64,000 bases of DNA from the NCBI GenBank assembly GCA_963377175.1, contig CAUJNA010002835.1, forward strand, positions 457,356 through 521,355, read 5' to 3'. Each line of letters opens with the position of its first letter. Position 1 is the first letter of the stretch. The notes under the pieces are model-generated. The model worked only from the letters and a program-made list of their open reading frames with translations, made no database searches and was not told the origin of the DNA. Of the stretch, positions 57,501 through 64,000 are shown piece after piece. The DNA comes from Effrenium voratum. Lineage: Eukaryota > Sar > Dinophyceae > Suessiales > Symbiodiniaceae. The position numbers and the translations under genes are program-made.

Positions 57501-60500
57501 CGGTCATTTTCACGGCTTCAAAACCCGCTTGAGCGCGGCGTGTTTTCGTTTTTTCCAGCATCCCCGCAGCCTCGACGTGTCTCGCGAGTCACGTCTCCAG
57601 GAACGTCGCGTCACGAGTCGCGGCGCTCGTTGGACCGCAGGCGGCGGGGCAGCAGGGCCAGAAGCTGTCGCTCATCAACCTGGTGGACCTGGCGGGCAGC
57701 GAGAAGGCCACAGCCCCACTCCAGCCACCACCCGATCCCCCGCCCGCCGATCGCCCGTTCGCTGTGCGATGGATGGATCGGTTGGACTAGGTCCCCCTGC
57801 AATTGGTGCCCTTTTTAACACCCCTTTTTTGGTTGGGAGGGTTCCCCTACTACCCCTTTTACCATTTTTTGGGGGGGAGGGTTCCAACCTACTAAAATAG
57901 ACTACAGAAAAAAATCGGGTACCAACTTATTCGAACCTCTCTACCGGAGGACATAGTTAAGGTGAGCTTGACTGGCTCAAGCGAGAAAAAAAAAGAACGA
58001 GTCGGGTAGAAAAGGAGGGTTAAGGGGAGATCCCCTGGCCAGAAATGGGCAGCCGGCAATGCCGCCTTTTCTGAAAGCCGTGAAGCACGGGTCTGGGTCG
58101 CGACCAGTTTAATACTTGTTTTTTGTGTGTGACTCATCCCACCCCCAAAAAAAGTGGAAGGAAAAAGCAAAAAGGCACCCTCAAACAAAAGACATATTTC
58201 TAGAAGCCCAAGACCCGAAAGGAGGGCCTTGAGCCCTCAAGGGCCTCAAAAACTTCTAGGGCTTGATTCCCGCGTGTTTTCACCCATTGTCTTTCCAAAA
58301 CCAGATCAAAACCGTTTTCCCGGACTTTTTGGTGGTTTTCTGGAAGGAAGCATCCCTGGAAAGACTGGAAATGGAAGGTAGCCCTAGAAACCTGACCCGA
58401 AAGACTTGGGATTTGAGGCAGACACCAGATCAAAGCCGTTTTCTTTCAGGGTGTTTGGTGGTTTTCTAGAAAGATCCGGATCCTTAGACTGAGCCCCTGG
58501 GCTCCTAGGGGACCCAAACCCCCGAGAGCGCGAGCTTTGGCCGTCGGCCGGCCGCGCGTGGCAGGCGGGCCAGACCGGCGCCAGCGGAGATCGCCTCAAG
58601 GAGGGCTGTGCAATCAACAAGTCATTGCCGGCCGCCTCAGCGTTCCGCGGGGACAAGTCGGAAATGAAAAATCCAAAGGCCCGGCGGCTCTTGGGATGAT
58701 GTAATACCTTTTGTGTGGTTTTGTGTGGGTTTGTTTGGTTTTGGTTGGTTGAAGTTTGGTTCGCTTGGTTGAAGTCTTGTTTCATGCATTCCAACTTTCC
58801 CCCAGGGAATGAGTTGCATGGAATGACACCCTGAACTAAGCAATCCCACCGGTGTGTGTGTGTGTGTTTTTGTTCGGGATCCCAAAACGGTCAAATTCCC
58901 ACATTCCCGGAGCACCAGCAAGCTTCGGAGATGGACAAAATCTAAACGCCAGGCGCTGGTCAGTTGTCTTTTTGAAAAAGCAACCTTTGGAATTCATGCA
59001 TTCCAGCTTCCACCTTTTTCATAGGGCTCCCCCAATGCATTCCAGCTACAGGGCCTGTGGCATCTTGATTGGTCCGCCAGGATCGTGCCGTTTCTCACGC
59101 TTTGTTGGTTGGGAGATTCAGTTCCAACCTAGTAAAATAGATGCCCCCCCCCAAAAAAAAACGGGGGAAAAAAAAACGGGTACCAACTTCTAAGCTCCAA
59201 AACTGGAGGGGTTAGTTCCCAAGGTTCCAAGCACAACGACACTTTGTTGGGGATGACACTCGAAGCAAAACGACACCTTCCACCCACCCAGGCGTCCACC
59301 GACCCAACCGCGGCGTGTTGATGGCACTTGAGATGTAGATGGGAAAAAGCAAGGAATGTAGATGTAGATGCAGATGGGATGTAGATGTAGATGTAGATGG
59401 GATGTAGATGGGATGTGGATGAGATGTAGATGGGCAAGTTGGGGGGTGTTGGAATGGGGGGGCCGTTATGCTTGGCTTGAATAGAGATCAACAGAGTCCC
59501 ACGTTCAAGCATGCGGCAAACTATCACAGGTCCAGAGAAAGATAATCAGCGTTTGGCTGGCATTGCACACAGACTGTGCTGCTCAACGGTAAACCTAAAC
59601 CTAATCCTTCCCAAAAAACCCAAAAAGGATCCCGAAGTGAATTCCCACTGTGGATCCGGGTTGGCCTCCATTTTGAACAGCCCAGATTGACCTGAACGTT
59701 GGGCCGCGAAGGGAAACTGGTGTGCACTGACCGGGCCGGCTGCTGATTGATTGCGTGTGCAAAGTTTTGCATGTTCCCAAGAGGAGCATTTGACCTCAAC
59801 ATATGCATTTGGGTGTGTCTTTGTTGGAGGCTACCCATCTGTTTGTGGTTTTGAAGAGAAACCAAAAGGAAAACCACCCATCCGGTTTTTGAAAAGAACG
59901 GGCCACTTCCCCATTCTTTCCAGGGATTCTTCATTCCAGAAAGCCATCAGATCCCCAATATAAACGGCCGGTTTTTGGAAAGAACGATGGTTGAAAAGAA
60001 TGGACAAGGAATCAACCCGTAGAATAATTGCCAAGCTGCAGGACTTCTTTCTCGATCTCAAAAGGGGCTTTCGGTGCACAGATCATGCCCTATGCATGGT
60101 TGTTGTTGGGAAACATTTTACATGTTTGGCTTATTGTGGTTTAGTGGGAAACCCCCACTCAATTTCAATGTTTGCTCTCCTTCCAACGTCAACCAAGTAA
60201 TTAGCTACAACGGGAGGGCCCCCTATGAACAATAATAATTGACTTCATTTACCAACCCTAAGGCTCATGACCCCTCCTATGCAGGGCCCCGCCTCCAATG
60301 AAGAACCCGGACCTCCCAGGGGCCCTTGAAAACAACCCATTTTGAGTCCCCAAAAAAGCATCGGGAGCCTTAATCCCAGCCTCTGTGACCAGCAGCCACA
60401 AATTCCGACGCAAACGCGAACGTGGCCCTTGCCTCAACTCAGCCTCTGACCGTCGCACCGTTGCCCCAAATTGGTTGTCCCTCTAATTTTCGGGCTGAAA

Positions 60501-63272
60501 GGGTGCAGGGCTCCTTAAAAGATCGATACATGTTGCAACCAATTGAAACAGGTGTATAATGCATCCGGATCCCTGATTTAAAAAGGGTCGACACATTTTC
60601 CTTTGTAGCCACACCAAAAAGAGTGCCCTCGAAGAAAAGACAAACCCCAAGGGAGCTGGGGGTACAGTATCCAATATTGCTTTTAGAGGGGAAGTTAAAG
60701 AGCTAAAGAGCTACCAGCAGTTCTGCAAGGATATGGTAGTTTGATAGCCGTTGGGGCGTCTCTGCGGATGATTTTGTGGGTATTGATCTTCAATACTGGT
60801 GCCCCTATGACGTCGAACGCGATGCATGCGGCTGGCAACGGCCCGCCAGTGGCGCCTGCGCCAGCGAGGTCTGCCCTCGGTAACGTGATCGAAAAGTTGG
60901 CCGACAAGGCCCGCCCGGCCGGACAGACATGCAGAGGCACACAACACACACACACACACTCACGTGTCTGCTTTGTTTGTGTTTGGGTGTGTGGGGGTGT
61001 GGGGGGTGTGGGGGTGTGAGGGGTGTGGGGGTGTGGGGGGGTGTGGGGGTGTGGGTGTGTGGGTGTGTGTGGGGGTGTGGGGGTGTGGGGGTGTAGGGGT
61101 GCAGGGCGGTGTGGGGGTGTGGGGAGGTGTGGGGGTGTGGGGGGTGTAGGGGTGTAGGGCGGTGTGGGGGTGTGGGGGTGTGGGGGTGTGGGGGTGTGGG
61201 GGTGTGGGGGTGTGGGGGTGTGGGGGTGTGGGGGTGTGGGGGTGTGGGGGTGTGGGGGTGTGGGCGCGCTTGCTTGCTTCAGGTGTAAACAACATGTTTC
61301 GCTTTTTGGGGTTGACCTAAAGGGGAGCCAACAGGAAAGCCTTTTTGCGGGGTCCCCCTAAAAGGACACATATCCATGCATATTGGGCCAGACAAGAAGC
61401 AGCCTCCCTCCACTCATGGAAGCGGTTTGGGCGAACTTTCCGAAACCCGGGAGTATGCGACTCGTGGGGGTTTGCCCCCTCCCCCCCCGCCATTTTTCTC
61501 CCTCTCCCCGTATTTTTTCCTTTGGTCGATTTGCCATGCGATTCAACGGCCATCTGGTTTTCGGGCTGTAGGCCTGTAGGCTGACCGATATGTCTCGGGC
61601 TTTGAAATGACCTCACCCAGACTAGACGCAGCTTTCTGTTCCAGGGAATCCGCATTAGGTTGGGGAAGTCTTCATCCAGAGTGCCCCCGGGGTGGCCCTG
61701 GATCCTCATCATGGTGGCAGAGTGAGTATTCTGTATGAAGGCCCCATGGTTTCCTTCTCAAATGATACATGGCTATGAGGTTGAAGGGTTGGAACCACCC
61801 TGAACAGAGCCTGGTGGACATAACAAATCCCCACCTAAAGGATGTCCACCAATGGGTCCCCAACCAAAATTCATACCCAAATCTCCAAATGTGTGCACAT
61901 ATGGCCATAGGTCAAATTCCGTACCCCCAGTGAACGTCCCAATCCCCACTAACATAGGCTCTAAACTGGGTGGTGCGCCGAAACCCCCCAAAAGTGGTGC
62001 TCCCAATCCCAACTAAAATAGACTAAAATTGGTGCCAAAAAGGGACCCCATTGGTTTGAACCATGGCCATATGTTTTTCGTGTTTGTGCCATCCGTCCAG
62101 GCCATGGGCAAGGCCAAGGCGGGCGTCCGGAGCCCAGAGCCTTGCGCAGCCCGCAGCGTCCGAGGGCTTGAGGGCGTGAGGGGGGAGTTCTCCAAAGGCT
62201 CGGAGCACGTTTCTTGGGAAACCGCTTCGAGGGAAACCGGGCAGGGAAAGACATTCCTTCGGCATTTAGTCTATGACTGCATCTAATTTTAGTTCTGTGC
62301 TTGTCTGTTGGGGGGCTCCCAACATGGGATTGGTCAAGGGAAACTAAAGGAAGCCATTCACTTTGATTGGCTTTTCGGACCTCTTTTTTGGTTGGCATCT
62401 CAACTTGGCGGTTCCCAGTAGTTGTTTTTAGGTTTTTGAGGTTGCGGATTGAAATTCCATGCTAGCAAGGGGTTTGAGGACAGCCCAGTCAAGCCAAAAG
62501 ACCTGCATCCACTTTGGCTGCCCCTAAGGACATGGACTTTCCAAAAGTGGTTTTCGATCCTTTCAACGGGGTTCCACTGGTGAATGGATCAACTTCGGTT
62601 TTGGGAGAATCCAGTGACGCATAGTGACCCTGTTTTTGCTTGGCATTTCAAGGGACACCAAAAGGACGCAGACTCCACTTTGGTTGGTTTTTCCCTGCCA
62701 GCTTGATTCATCCAAGCTTCAAAGGCTCCCCTTCAGGGTTGGGGGCAAAATTTGTTCAGCCTTTGGTCCCCTTCCATGTTTCATCCAGGGTCAATATTAG
62801 ATTTGCTTGATTTGGTTACATCCGGTTGTAAGATGAATTTAAGCTTGGTCACATCTTGGTCTGTTGCATTCATTTGGTCTCACTTGCCCAAAGTCGACCT
62901 TTAAACCGTTTGGTTCCAAGCGATTTGGTCCACAGTCAAGGTTCCAGGCGATCGTATCGTTGATGTCCGAGTTTTGTGTGTAGCTGAGCGGTTGATGTGG
63001 GCTTGTCTTTTTTTTTTCCGGGGACCCCCCCCAAAAAAAATATATGGTGATCTTGTTCCTACTTTCGGTTTCCCTTATAACAAAAGCCACCAAGAACAGG
63101 GGGTACCAACTCAAAAACACTGACAGACCCAATGTGTTTCACGTTTTCCTGTTGGGATCACAACGAGTTCTCCGGGTCCCACGAGGACCCCGGACGCATC
63201 GAGGAAAACCCGCCGAGGCCATCATCCCCTACCGCGACTCCAAGCTCACGCGGCTGCTGCAAAACGCCTTAG
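39262..63272 (+). CDS. Kinesin motor-domain gene (kinesin-3-like), partial, 21 exons
   Basis: Twenty-one small exons (970 nt in total) join in frame into about 323 residues of a kinesin motor. The order of motifs is VAVGVRIRPFN, FTFDASFWSHDGF, YADQRTVFE, GQTGAGKS (P-loop), VEIYNEQVQDLL, LMNATSSRAH (switch I region), LINLVDLAGSE (switch II), LKEGCAINKSL, SALGNVI and IPYRDSKLTRLLQNALG. The HDGF insertion before YADQ and the GANKGIVPI stretch point to kinesin-3-like protist motors. It would use ATP to walk on microtubules. The initiator exon is not identified, and the C-terminal end of the motor and any tail domains lie past the window. Donors are mostly GC. Introns carry many short inverted-repeat elements. 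Confidence 0.92.
39382..39497. mobile_element. Short element, family B
   Basis: Left end degenerate (CTTGGTCCCC), right end GGAGGACCTAG. It lies in the first kinesin intron. Confidence 0.65.
39528..39660. mobile_element. Short element, family D
   Basis: Starts CTAGGGGTTGATTCC and contains 'gaaagatccggatccctgg' and 'gaatggggaagg'. Opposite orientation to 7,739-7,864. The right end is not clean. Confidence 0.6.
39735..39820. repeat. Short repeat, family E (AAAAGTTAAACTTTTAGC)
   Basis: Contains 'gttaggactttaacttttcg' and 'ccactaaaagttaaactttt agcagggg' as two blocks around 'gggtttccatt'. Similar blocks recur at about 43,565, 43,935, 46,040, 52,865 and 56,565. Ends are unclear. Confidence 0.5.
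40003..40132. mobile_element. Short inverted-repeat element, family H
   Basis: Left 'catgtggctgtgggtcaaaa', right 'ttttgacccatggccatg', interior 'ggggtaggtgaattcacca'. Kinesin intron. Confidence 0.65.
40448..40576. mobile_element. Short inverted-repeat element, family C
   Basis: CCCAGAGGCTCC to GGAGCCTCTGGG with the interior 'gggacgtctcaaaacctgg'. Kinesin intron. Confidence 0.75.
40681..40794. mobile_element. Short inverted-repeat element, family B, with TSD
   Basis: CTAGGTCCCC to GGACCTAG, flanked by CCAA on both sides (4-bp target duplication). Kinesin intron. Confidence 0.85.
41737..41784 (+). CDS. Kinesin exon 2
   Basis: Reads LCVDVDGATTILQNPP. Acceptor TTTGCCAG, donor GA (gagatgg). 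GAG occurs at both intron ends, so the exact cut can slide by up to three bases. Confidence 0.85.
42972..43008 (+). CDS. Kinesin exon 3
   Basis: Reads EAKKFTFDASFW plus one base; matches the FxFDxxFW motif of kinesins. Acceptor TTCGCAG, donor GC (gccggg). Confidence 0.88.
43099..43221. mobile_element. Short inverted-repeat element, family C
   Basis: CCCAGAGGCTCC to GGAGCCTCTGGG, in the same orientation as the 38.2-kb copy and closely similar to it. Kinesin intron. Confidence 0.75.
43796..43853 (+). CDS. Kinesin exon 4
   Basis: Completes WSHDGFD and continues VDSEGYCFAAPGS plus two bases. Acceptor ACCGAG, donor GC (gcggag). This loop is typical of kinesin-3-like motors. Confidence 0.85.
44221..44334. 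mobile_element. Short inverted-repeat element, family B, with TSD
   Basis: CTAGGTCACC to AGACCTAG with TATA duplicated on each side. Kinesin intron, 55 bp before exon 5. Confidence 0.85.
44390..44444 (+). CDS. Kinesin exon 5
   Basis: Reads (R)YADQRTVFETFGRRILDS. Acceptor TGGCCAG, donor GC (gcacgg). Confidence 0.9.
44760..44909. repeat. Dispersed repeat, inverted partner of 38.37-38.51 kb
   Basis: Reverse complement of the 38.4-kb repeat, including 'tgcgtccccgaaaccgattg'. Both copies are upstream of or inside kinesin introns and could pair in the transcript. Confidence 0.75.
45760..45796 (+). CDS. Kinesin exon 6
   Basis: Reads AWEGYHCCLFAY plus one base, the strand before the P-loop. Acceptor TTTTTCAG, donor GC (gcggcg). 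Confidence 0.9.
45855..45940. repeat. TG microsatellite
   Basis: Interrupted TG dinucleotide run within a kinesin intron. Also nearby is a C-run at 45,736-45,748. Confidence 0.85.
46713..46765 (+). CDS. Kinesin exon 7 (P-loop)
   Basis: Reads (G)QTGAGKSYSMVGYGANK, with the Walker A Lys-Ser for ATP binding. Acceptor CTGCAG, donor GA (gaccgg). Confidence 0.93.
47761..47805 (+). CDS. Kinesin exon 8
   Basis: Reads GIVPISCEEIFKRIC. Acceptor CGGCCAG, donor probably GC (gcgtgg); the last residue is uncertain. Confidence 0.85.
47848..48139. mobile_element. Family B element split by a nested family F element
   Basis: The outer element runs from CTAGGACC to GGACCTAG. Inside it, 47,891-48,021 is a second inverted repeat starting AGGGTTGTGGG and ending CCCACAACCCT, with 'acttctgtgatac' arms. 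The nesting shows that family F moved after this family B copy. Confidence 0.75.
48475..48545. repeat. GA microsatellite
   Basis: GAGAGA run passing into GGGAGA, directly upstream of kinesin exon 9; purine-only on the plus strand. Confidence 0.9.
48563..48600 (+). CDS. Kinesin exon 9
   Basis: Reads ANTDANLTYEVM plus two bases. Acceptor GCTGAG; donor GT (gtccta), the only GT donor in the chain. An acceptor ten bases further on cannot be excluded. Confidence 0.82.
48758..48871. mobile_element. Short inverted-repeat element, family A, with TSD
   Basis: CTCAGTTGTTCAGTGGCACC to GTCACTGAACAACTGAG, flanked by TAAA on both sides. Kinesin intron. Confidence 0.88.
49031..49168. mobile_element. Short inverted-repeat element, family F (AGGGTTGTGGG)
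   Basis: Starts CAGGGTTGTGGGATCAC and ends 'ccacagccctg', with 'cacttctgtgatag' and 'cagaagtggg' arms as in 47,891-48,021. Confidence 0.6.
49365..49398 (+). CDS. Kinesin exon 10
   Basis: Reads (V)SMVEIYNEQVQ. Acceptor GCGAG, donor GA (gacctt). The bases CAGGACCT occur at both ends of the following intron, an 8-nt direct repeat. Confidence 0.9.
49797..49833 (+). CDS. Kinesin exon 11
   Basis: Reads DLLVSPRERPKK plus one base. Acceptor GCGCAG, donor GC (gcgggt). DLL completes the VQDLL motif. Confidence 0.85.
50454..50481 (+). CDS. Kinesin exon 12 (28 nt)
   Basis: Reads (G)LEIRESQQ plus two bases, the LxVRE segment. Acceptor TTCGCAG, donor GC (gcgcgc). Confidence 0.8.
50881..50990. mobile_element. 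Short element, family I
   Basis: CTTCCATTTGCTGAAATG to 'cttaagcaaatgg'. A partial second copy abuts at about 50,808. Kinesin intron. Confidence 0.55.
51081..51196. mobile_element. Short inverted-repeat element, family B, with TSD
   Basis: CTAGGTCCCCCAG to GGACCTAG, flanked by TCAG on both sides. Confidence 0.85.
51918..52030. mobile_element. Short element, family I
   Basis: 'cttccattgattattcg' to 'cttaagcaaaaggagg', with the interior 'ttgtcccctgttggtttgaa'. Kinesin intron. Confidence 0.5.
52294..52354 (+). CDS. Kinesin exon 13
   Basis: Reads LGIYIAGVCRRPVDSYSSIE after one shared base, the 'GVYVEGL' segment of the family. Acceptor GCGAG, donor GC (gcccgt). Confidence 0.9.
52391..52486. mobile_element. 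Short element, family I, degenerate left end
   Basis: 'tttgtccatctgaaatgag' to 'cttaagcaaatggaag', 37 bp after kinesin exon 13. Confidence 0.45.
53020..53133. mobile_element. Short inverted-repeat element, family A
   Basis: CTCAGTTGTTCAGTGGCACC to GTCACTGAACCAACTCAG. No clear target duplication. Kinesin intron. Confidence 0.8.
53819..53934. mobile_element. Short inverted-repeat element, family B, with TSD
   Basis: Ends are mutated (CAAGGCCCC and GGAACTGG), but GCAT is duplicated at both sides. It ends 34 bp before kinesin exon 14. Confidence 0.75.
53969..54015 (+). CDS. Kinesin exon 14
   Basis: Reads AVVDEGTENRTVGST plus two bases, matching the 'GxxNRTVxAT' helix that leads into switch I. 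Acceptor CTCTCCAG, donor GC (gcaacc). Confidence 0.9.
54061..54182. mobile_element. Short element, family B
   Basis: 'ctgtggtcccccagtagtg' to GGAGGACCTAG, 45 bp after kinesin exon 14. Two family B copies therefore flank this exon. Confidence 0.75.
54858..54879 (+). CDS. Kinesin exon 15 (22 nt, switch I)
   Basis: Reads MNATSSR after one shared base. Together with the next exon it gives NATSSRAH. Acceptor GCTCAG, donor GC (gctgct). One of two 22-nt exons. Confidence 0.9.
55882..55923 (+). CDS. Kinesin exon 16
   Basis: Reads AHTVLTIEFKQVSQ. The usual SSRSH is SSRAH here. Acceptor CTCGAG, donor GC (gcaaga). CGCAGGC is present at both ends of the following intron. Confidence 0.88.
56113..56235. 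mobile_element. Short inverted-repeat element, family B
   Basis: CTAGGTCCCCCAG to GGACCTAG. The flanks share no clear 4-bp repeat. Kinesin intron. Confidence 0.8.
57641..57706 (+). CDS. Kinesin exon 17 (switch II)
   Basis: Reads AAGQQGQKLSLINLVDLAGS plus EK, with the DLAGSE nucleotide-sensing motif. Acceptor ACCGCAG, donor GC (gccaca). Confidence 0.95.
57787..57957. mobile_element. Family B element with duplicated left half
   Basis: CTAGGTCCCCCTGC, one G-run block, then a second G-run block with 'ccaacctactaaaatagact', ending GGAGGACATAG. The left interior is present twice. Confidence 0.65.
58257..58387. mobile_element. Short element, family D
   Basis: 'ctagggcttgattcc' to 'gaaggtagccctag', TIR about 8 bp. 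A partial relative follows at about 58,430-58,480. Confidence 0.6.
58565..58626 (+). CDS. Kinesin exon 18
   Basis: Reads AGQTGASGDRLKEGCAINKS plus two bases. Acceptor GTGGCAG, donor GC (gccggc). Confidence 0.93.
59080..59214. mobile_element. Degenerate family B element
   Basis: Retains 'ttccaacctagtaaaataga', 'gggtaccaacttctaagctc' and 'ctggagg', but the terminal repeats are lost. Confidence 0.45.
59330..59435. repeat. GATGTA minisatellite
   Basis: Repeats of 'gatgtagatg' and 'gatgggatgtagatg' in a kinesin intron. Confidence 0.85.
59891..60023. mobile_element. Short element, family D
   Basis: Contains 'ccccattctttccaggg' and 'gaaagaacgatggttgaaa', ending 'caacccgtag', as in the copy at 7.74 kb. 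Confidence 0.6.
60869..60908 (+). CDS. Kinesin exon 19
   Basis: Reads SALGNVIEKLADK after one shared base. Acceptor AGCGAG, donor GC (gcccgc). Confidence 0.92.
60976..61264. repeat. GGGGTGTG microsatellite
   Basis: About 290 bp of GGGGTGTGG-type octamers on the plus strand, nearly uniform at 61,160-61,262. The G-runs of four to five could form quadruplexes in DNA or in the intron RNA. Confidence 0.9.
61898..62070. mobile_element. Short inverted-repeat element, family H, enlarged
   Basis: 'atatggccataggtcaaatt' to 'ggtttgaaccatggccatat', with the interior 'cccaatccc.acta' block present twice. It ends 30 bp before kinesin exon 20. Confidence 0.65.
62101..62122 (+). CDS. Kinesin exon 20 (22 nt)
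   Basis: Reads AMGKAKA plus one base. Acceptor ATCCGTCCAG, donor GC (gcgtcc). It bridges LADK to GKPAEAI in frame. Confidence 0.8.
63204..63272 (+). CDS. Kinesin exon 21 (last in window)
   Basis: Reads (G)KPAEAIIPYRDSKLTRLLQN plus AL and one base. Contains the IPYRDSKLTRLL microtubule-binding signature. Acceptor ATCGAG, donor GC (gccggg). The gene continues beyond the window. Confidence 0.95.
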   Translation, partial: ENPPRPSSPTATPSSRGCCKTP

Positions 63273-63306
63273 GCCGGGATCCCGATGCTTTTGGCGGGTT
63301 CGGGGC

Positions 63307-63422
63307 CTCAGTTGTTCAGTGGCACCCATGTTTTTCCCTTCTTTTTGGTGGCTGCCCCACTAAACATGGTCCAAGCCCCAAACAGGGGTCCCTTTTTTTT
63401 TCAGGGTCACTGAACAACTGAG
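63307..63422. mobile_element. Short inverted-repeat element, family A, with TSD
   Basis: CTCAGTTGTTCAGTGGCACC to GTCACTGAACAACTGAG, flanked by GGGC on both sides. It lies 35 bp after the last kinesin exon. Confidence 0.88.
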
Positions 63423-64000
63423 GGGCGTTGGGTTCGGGTTCTCTTGGGGGATATGGCGCTGTTGCATCAAGAGCTGGCTTGAAGGGAAGCAACATTGGGT
63501 ATGGTTTCAGATGGAGGAGCTTCCAAAGCGTTACAAAGTGGGTTGCAACTTGGGTTTCTTTTGAACCAACCCCGAAATGAGTACTCCAAAGACAGACACC
63601 CATTGCCGGTCCCAAAATGCCCCATTTTGAGCACGGGCAAACAGATTGGTAGTCTACTCTTTGCCAGTGTCACGCATTTATGCCGGGCACTGCGCCCGGA
63701 GATGCCGGGGGAAACCAAAAGAGAAGGTAGTCCACTCTTGGCTTGGGGATGACAAATGGGGGGACAACCAAGCAAAGACCCCATTTTTTTTCCCAGGGGC
63801 ACCTTCCATGTCCATTCTTTCCAGGGAGCCGCAAGCCCGGGGAAAACGGATCCGGCTTTGGAAAAAGAAGGATGGTTGAACAGAATGGACAAGGAATCAA
63901 CCCCTAGAAAAAGCTGAAATCTTCGCCAGGAACTTCAAAACCAGAGGGAAATACGGAAAGAAAGACCAGGCAGCTCGACACGAATCAACCCCTAGAAATT
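63423..64000. other. Kinesin intron, right edge
   Basis: No exon seen. A family D element lies at about 63,794-63,907 ('ccattctttccaggga' to 'atcaacccctag'), and a second fragment ending 'aatcaacccctag' runs to the window end. Confidence 0.5.

Noticed and set aside
57545..57640. Longer upstream extension of kinesin exon 17
   Set aside because: The frame is open but reads non-conserved sequence; starting after ACCGCAG gives the length expected between FKQ and LINLVDLAGSE.

Overview
This is a nuclear genome window from a eukaryote, most likely a dinoflagellate close to Symbiodiniaceae. The reasons are tiny GC-rich exons separated by introns of about 0.4-2.4 kb, 5' splice sites that are mostly GC and sometimes GA instead of GT, AG|G acceptors, many short inverted-repeat elements, large microsatellites, and a Copia-type polyprotein with CCCH zinc fingers. 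I found no rRNA, tRNA, CRISPR array, bacterial operon or spliced-leader relic.

Layout. (1) 1-10.69 kb is gene-poor. It holds short inverted-repeat elements, a TTTG/CTTGT microsatellite (6.28-6.82 kb), two possible minus-strand exons (9.78-10.08 kb) and a ~55-bp tandem repeat (10.09-10.59 kb). (2) 10,688-23,920 is one complete LTR retrotransposon with two identical 93-bp LTRs and a 5-bp target-site duplication (AGTTT). Its product reads gag (coiled coil, acidic/lysine tract, CCCH fingers), aspartic protease, integrase, reverse transcriptase and RNase H, which is the Copia order. It then continues into a possible methyltransferase-like domain, an SGNH/GDSL-hydrolase-like domain, and a last ORF with a Tpt1/KptA-like RNA 2'-phosphotransferase domain and a Cys4 zinc ribbon. 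The frame is broken by about five shifts and one in-frame TGA. (3) 23.9-28.4 kb is repeat-rich and shares permuted sequence blocks with 2.9-4.95 kb. (4) 28.8-31.07 kb is a CA/ACACACAG microsatellite. (5) 31.2-35.8 kb holds an unidentified gene region. It has a strict 66-nt tandem repeat read as 22 residues, a partly duplicated exon block, and an intron that is almost exactly one copy of a transposon-like inverted-repeat element. (6) 39.26-63.27 kb on the plus strand encodes a nearly complete kinesin motor domain (kinesin-3-like, about 323 residues) in 21 exons of 22-69 nt.

How it fits together. The kinesin exons join in frame at every junction and give the canonical motor motifs in order: N-terminal strand, P-loop, switch I, switch II and the IPYRDSKLTRLL motif. 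The first (initiator) exon was not identified, and the tail exons lie beyond the window. The introns are filled with families of 100-135-bp elements with terminal inverted repeats. Two of these families make 4-bp target duplications. One copy at 33.9 kb appears to be an intron, which points to introner-type intron gain. The kinesin introns themselves carry short direct repeats at their ends. All domain calls come from reading motifs by eye; no database search was run.
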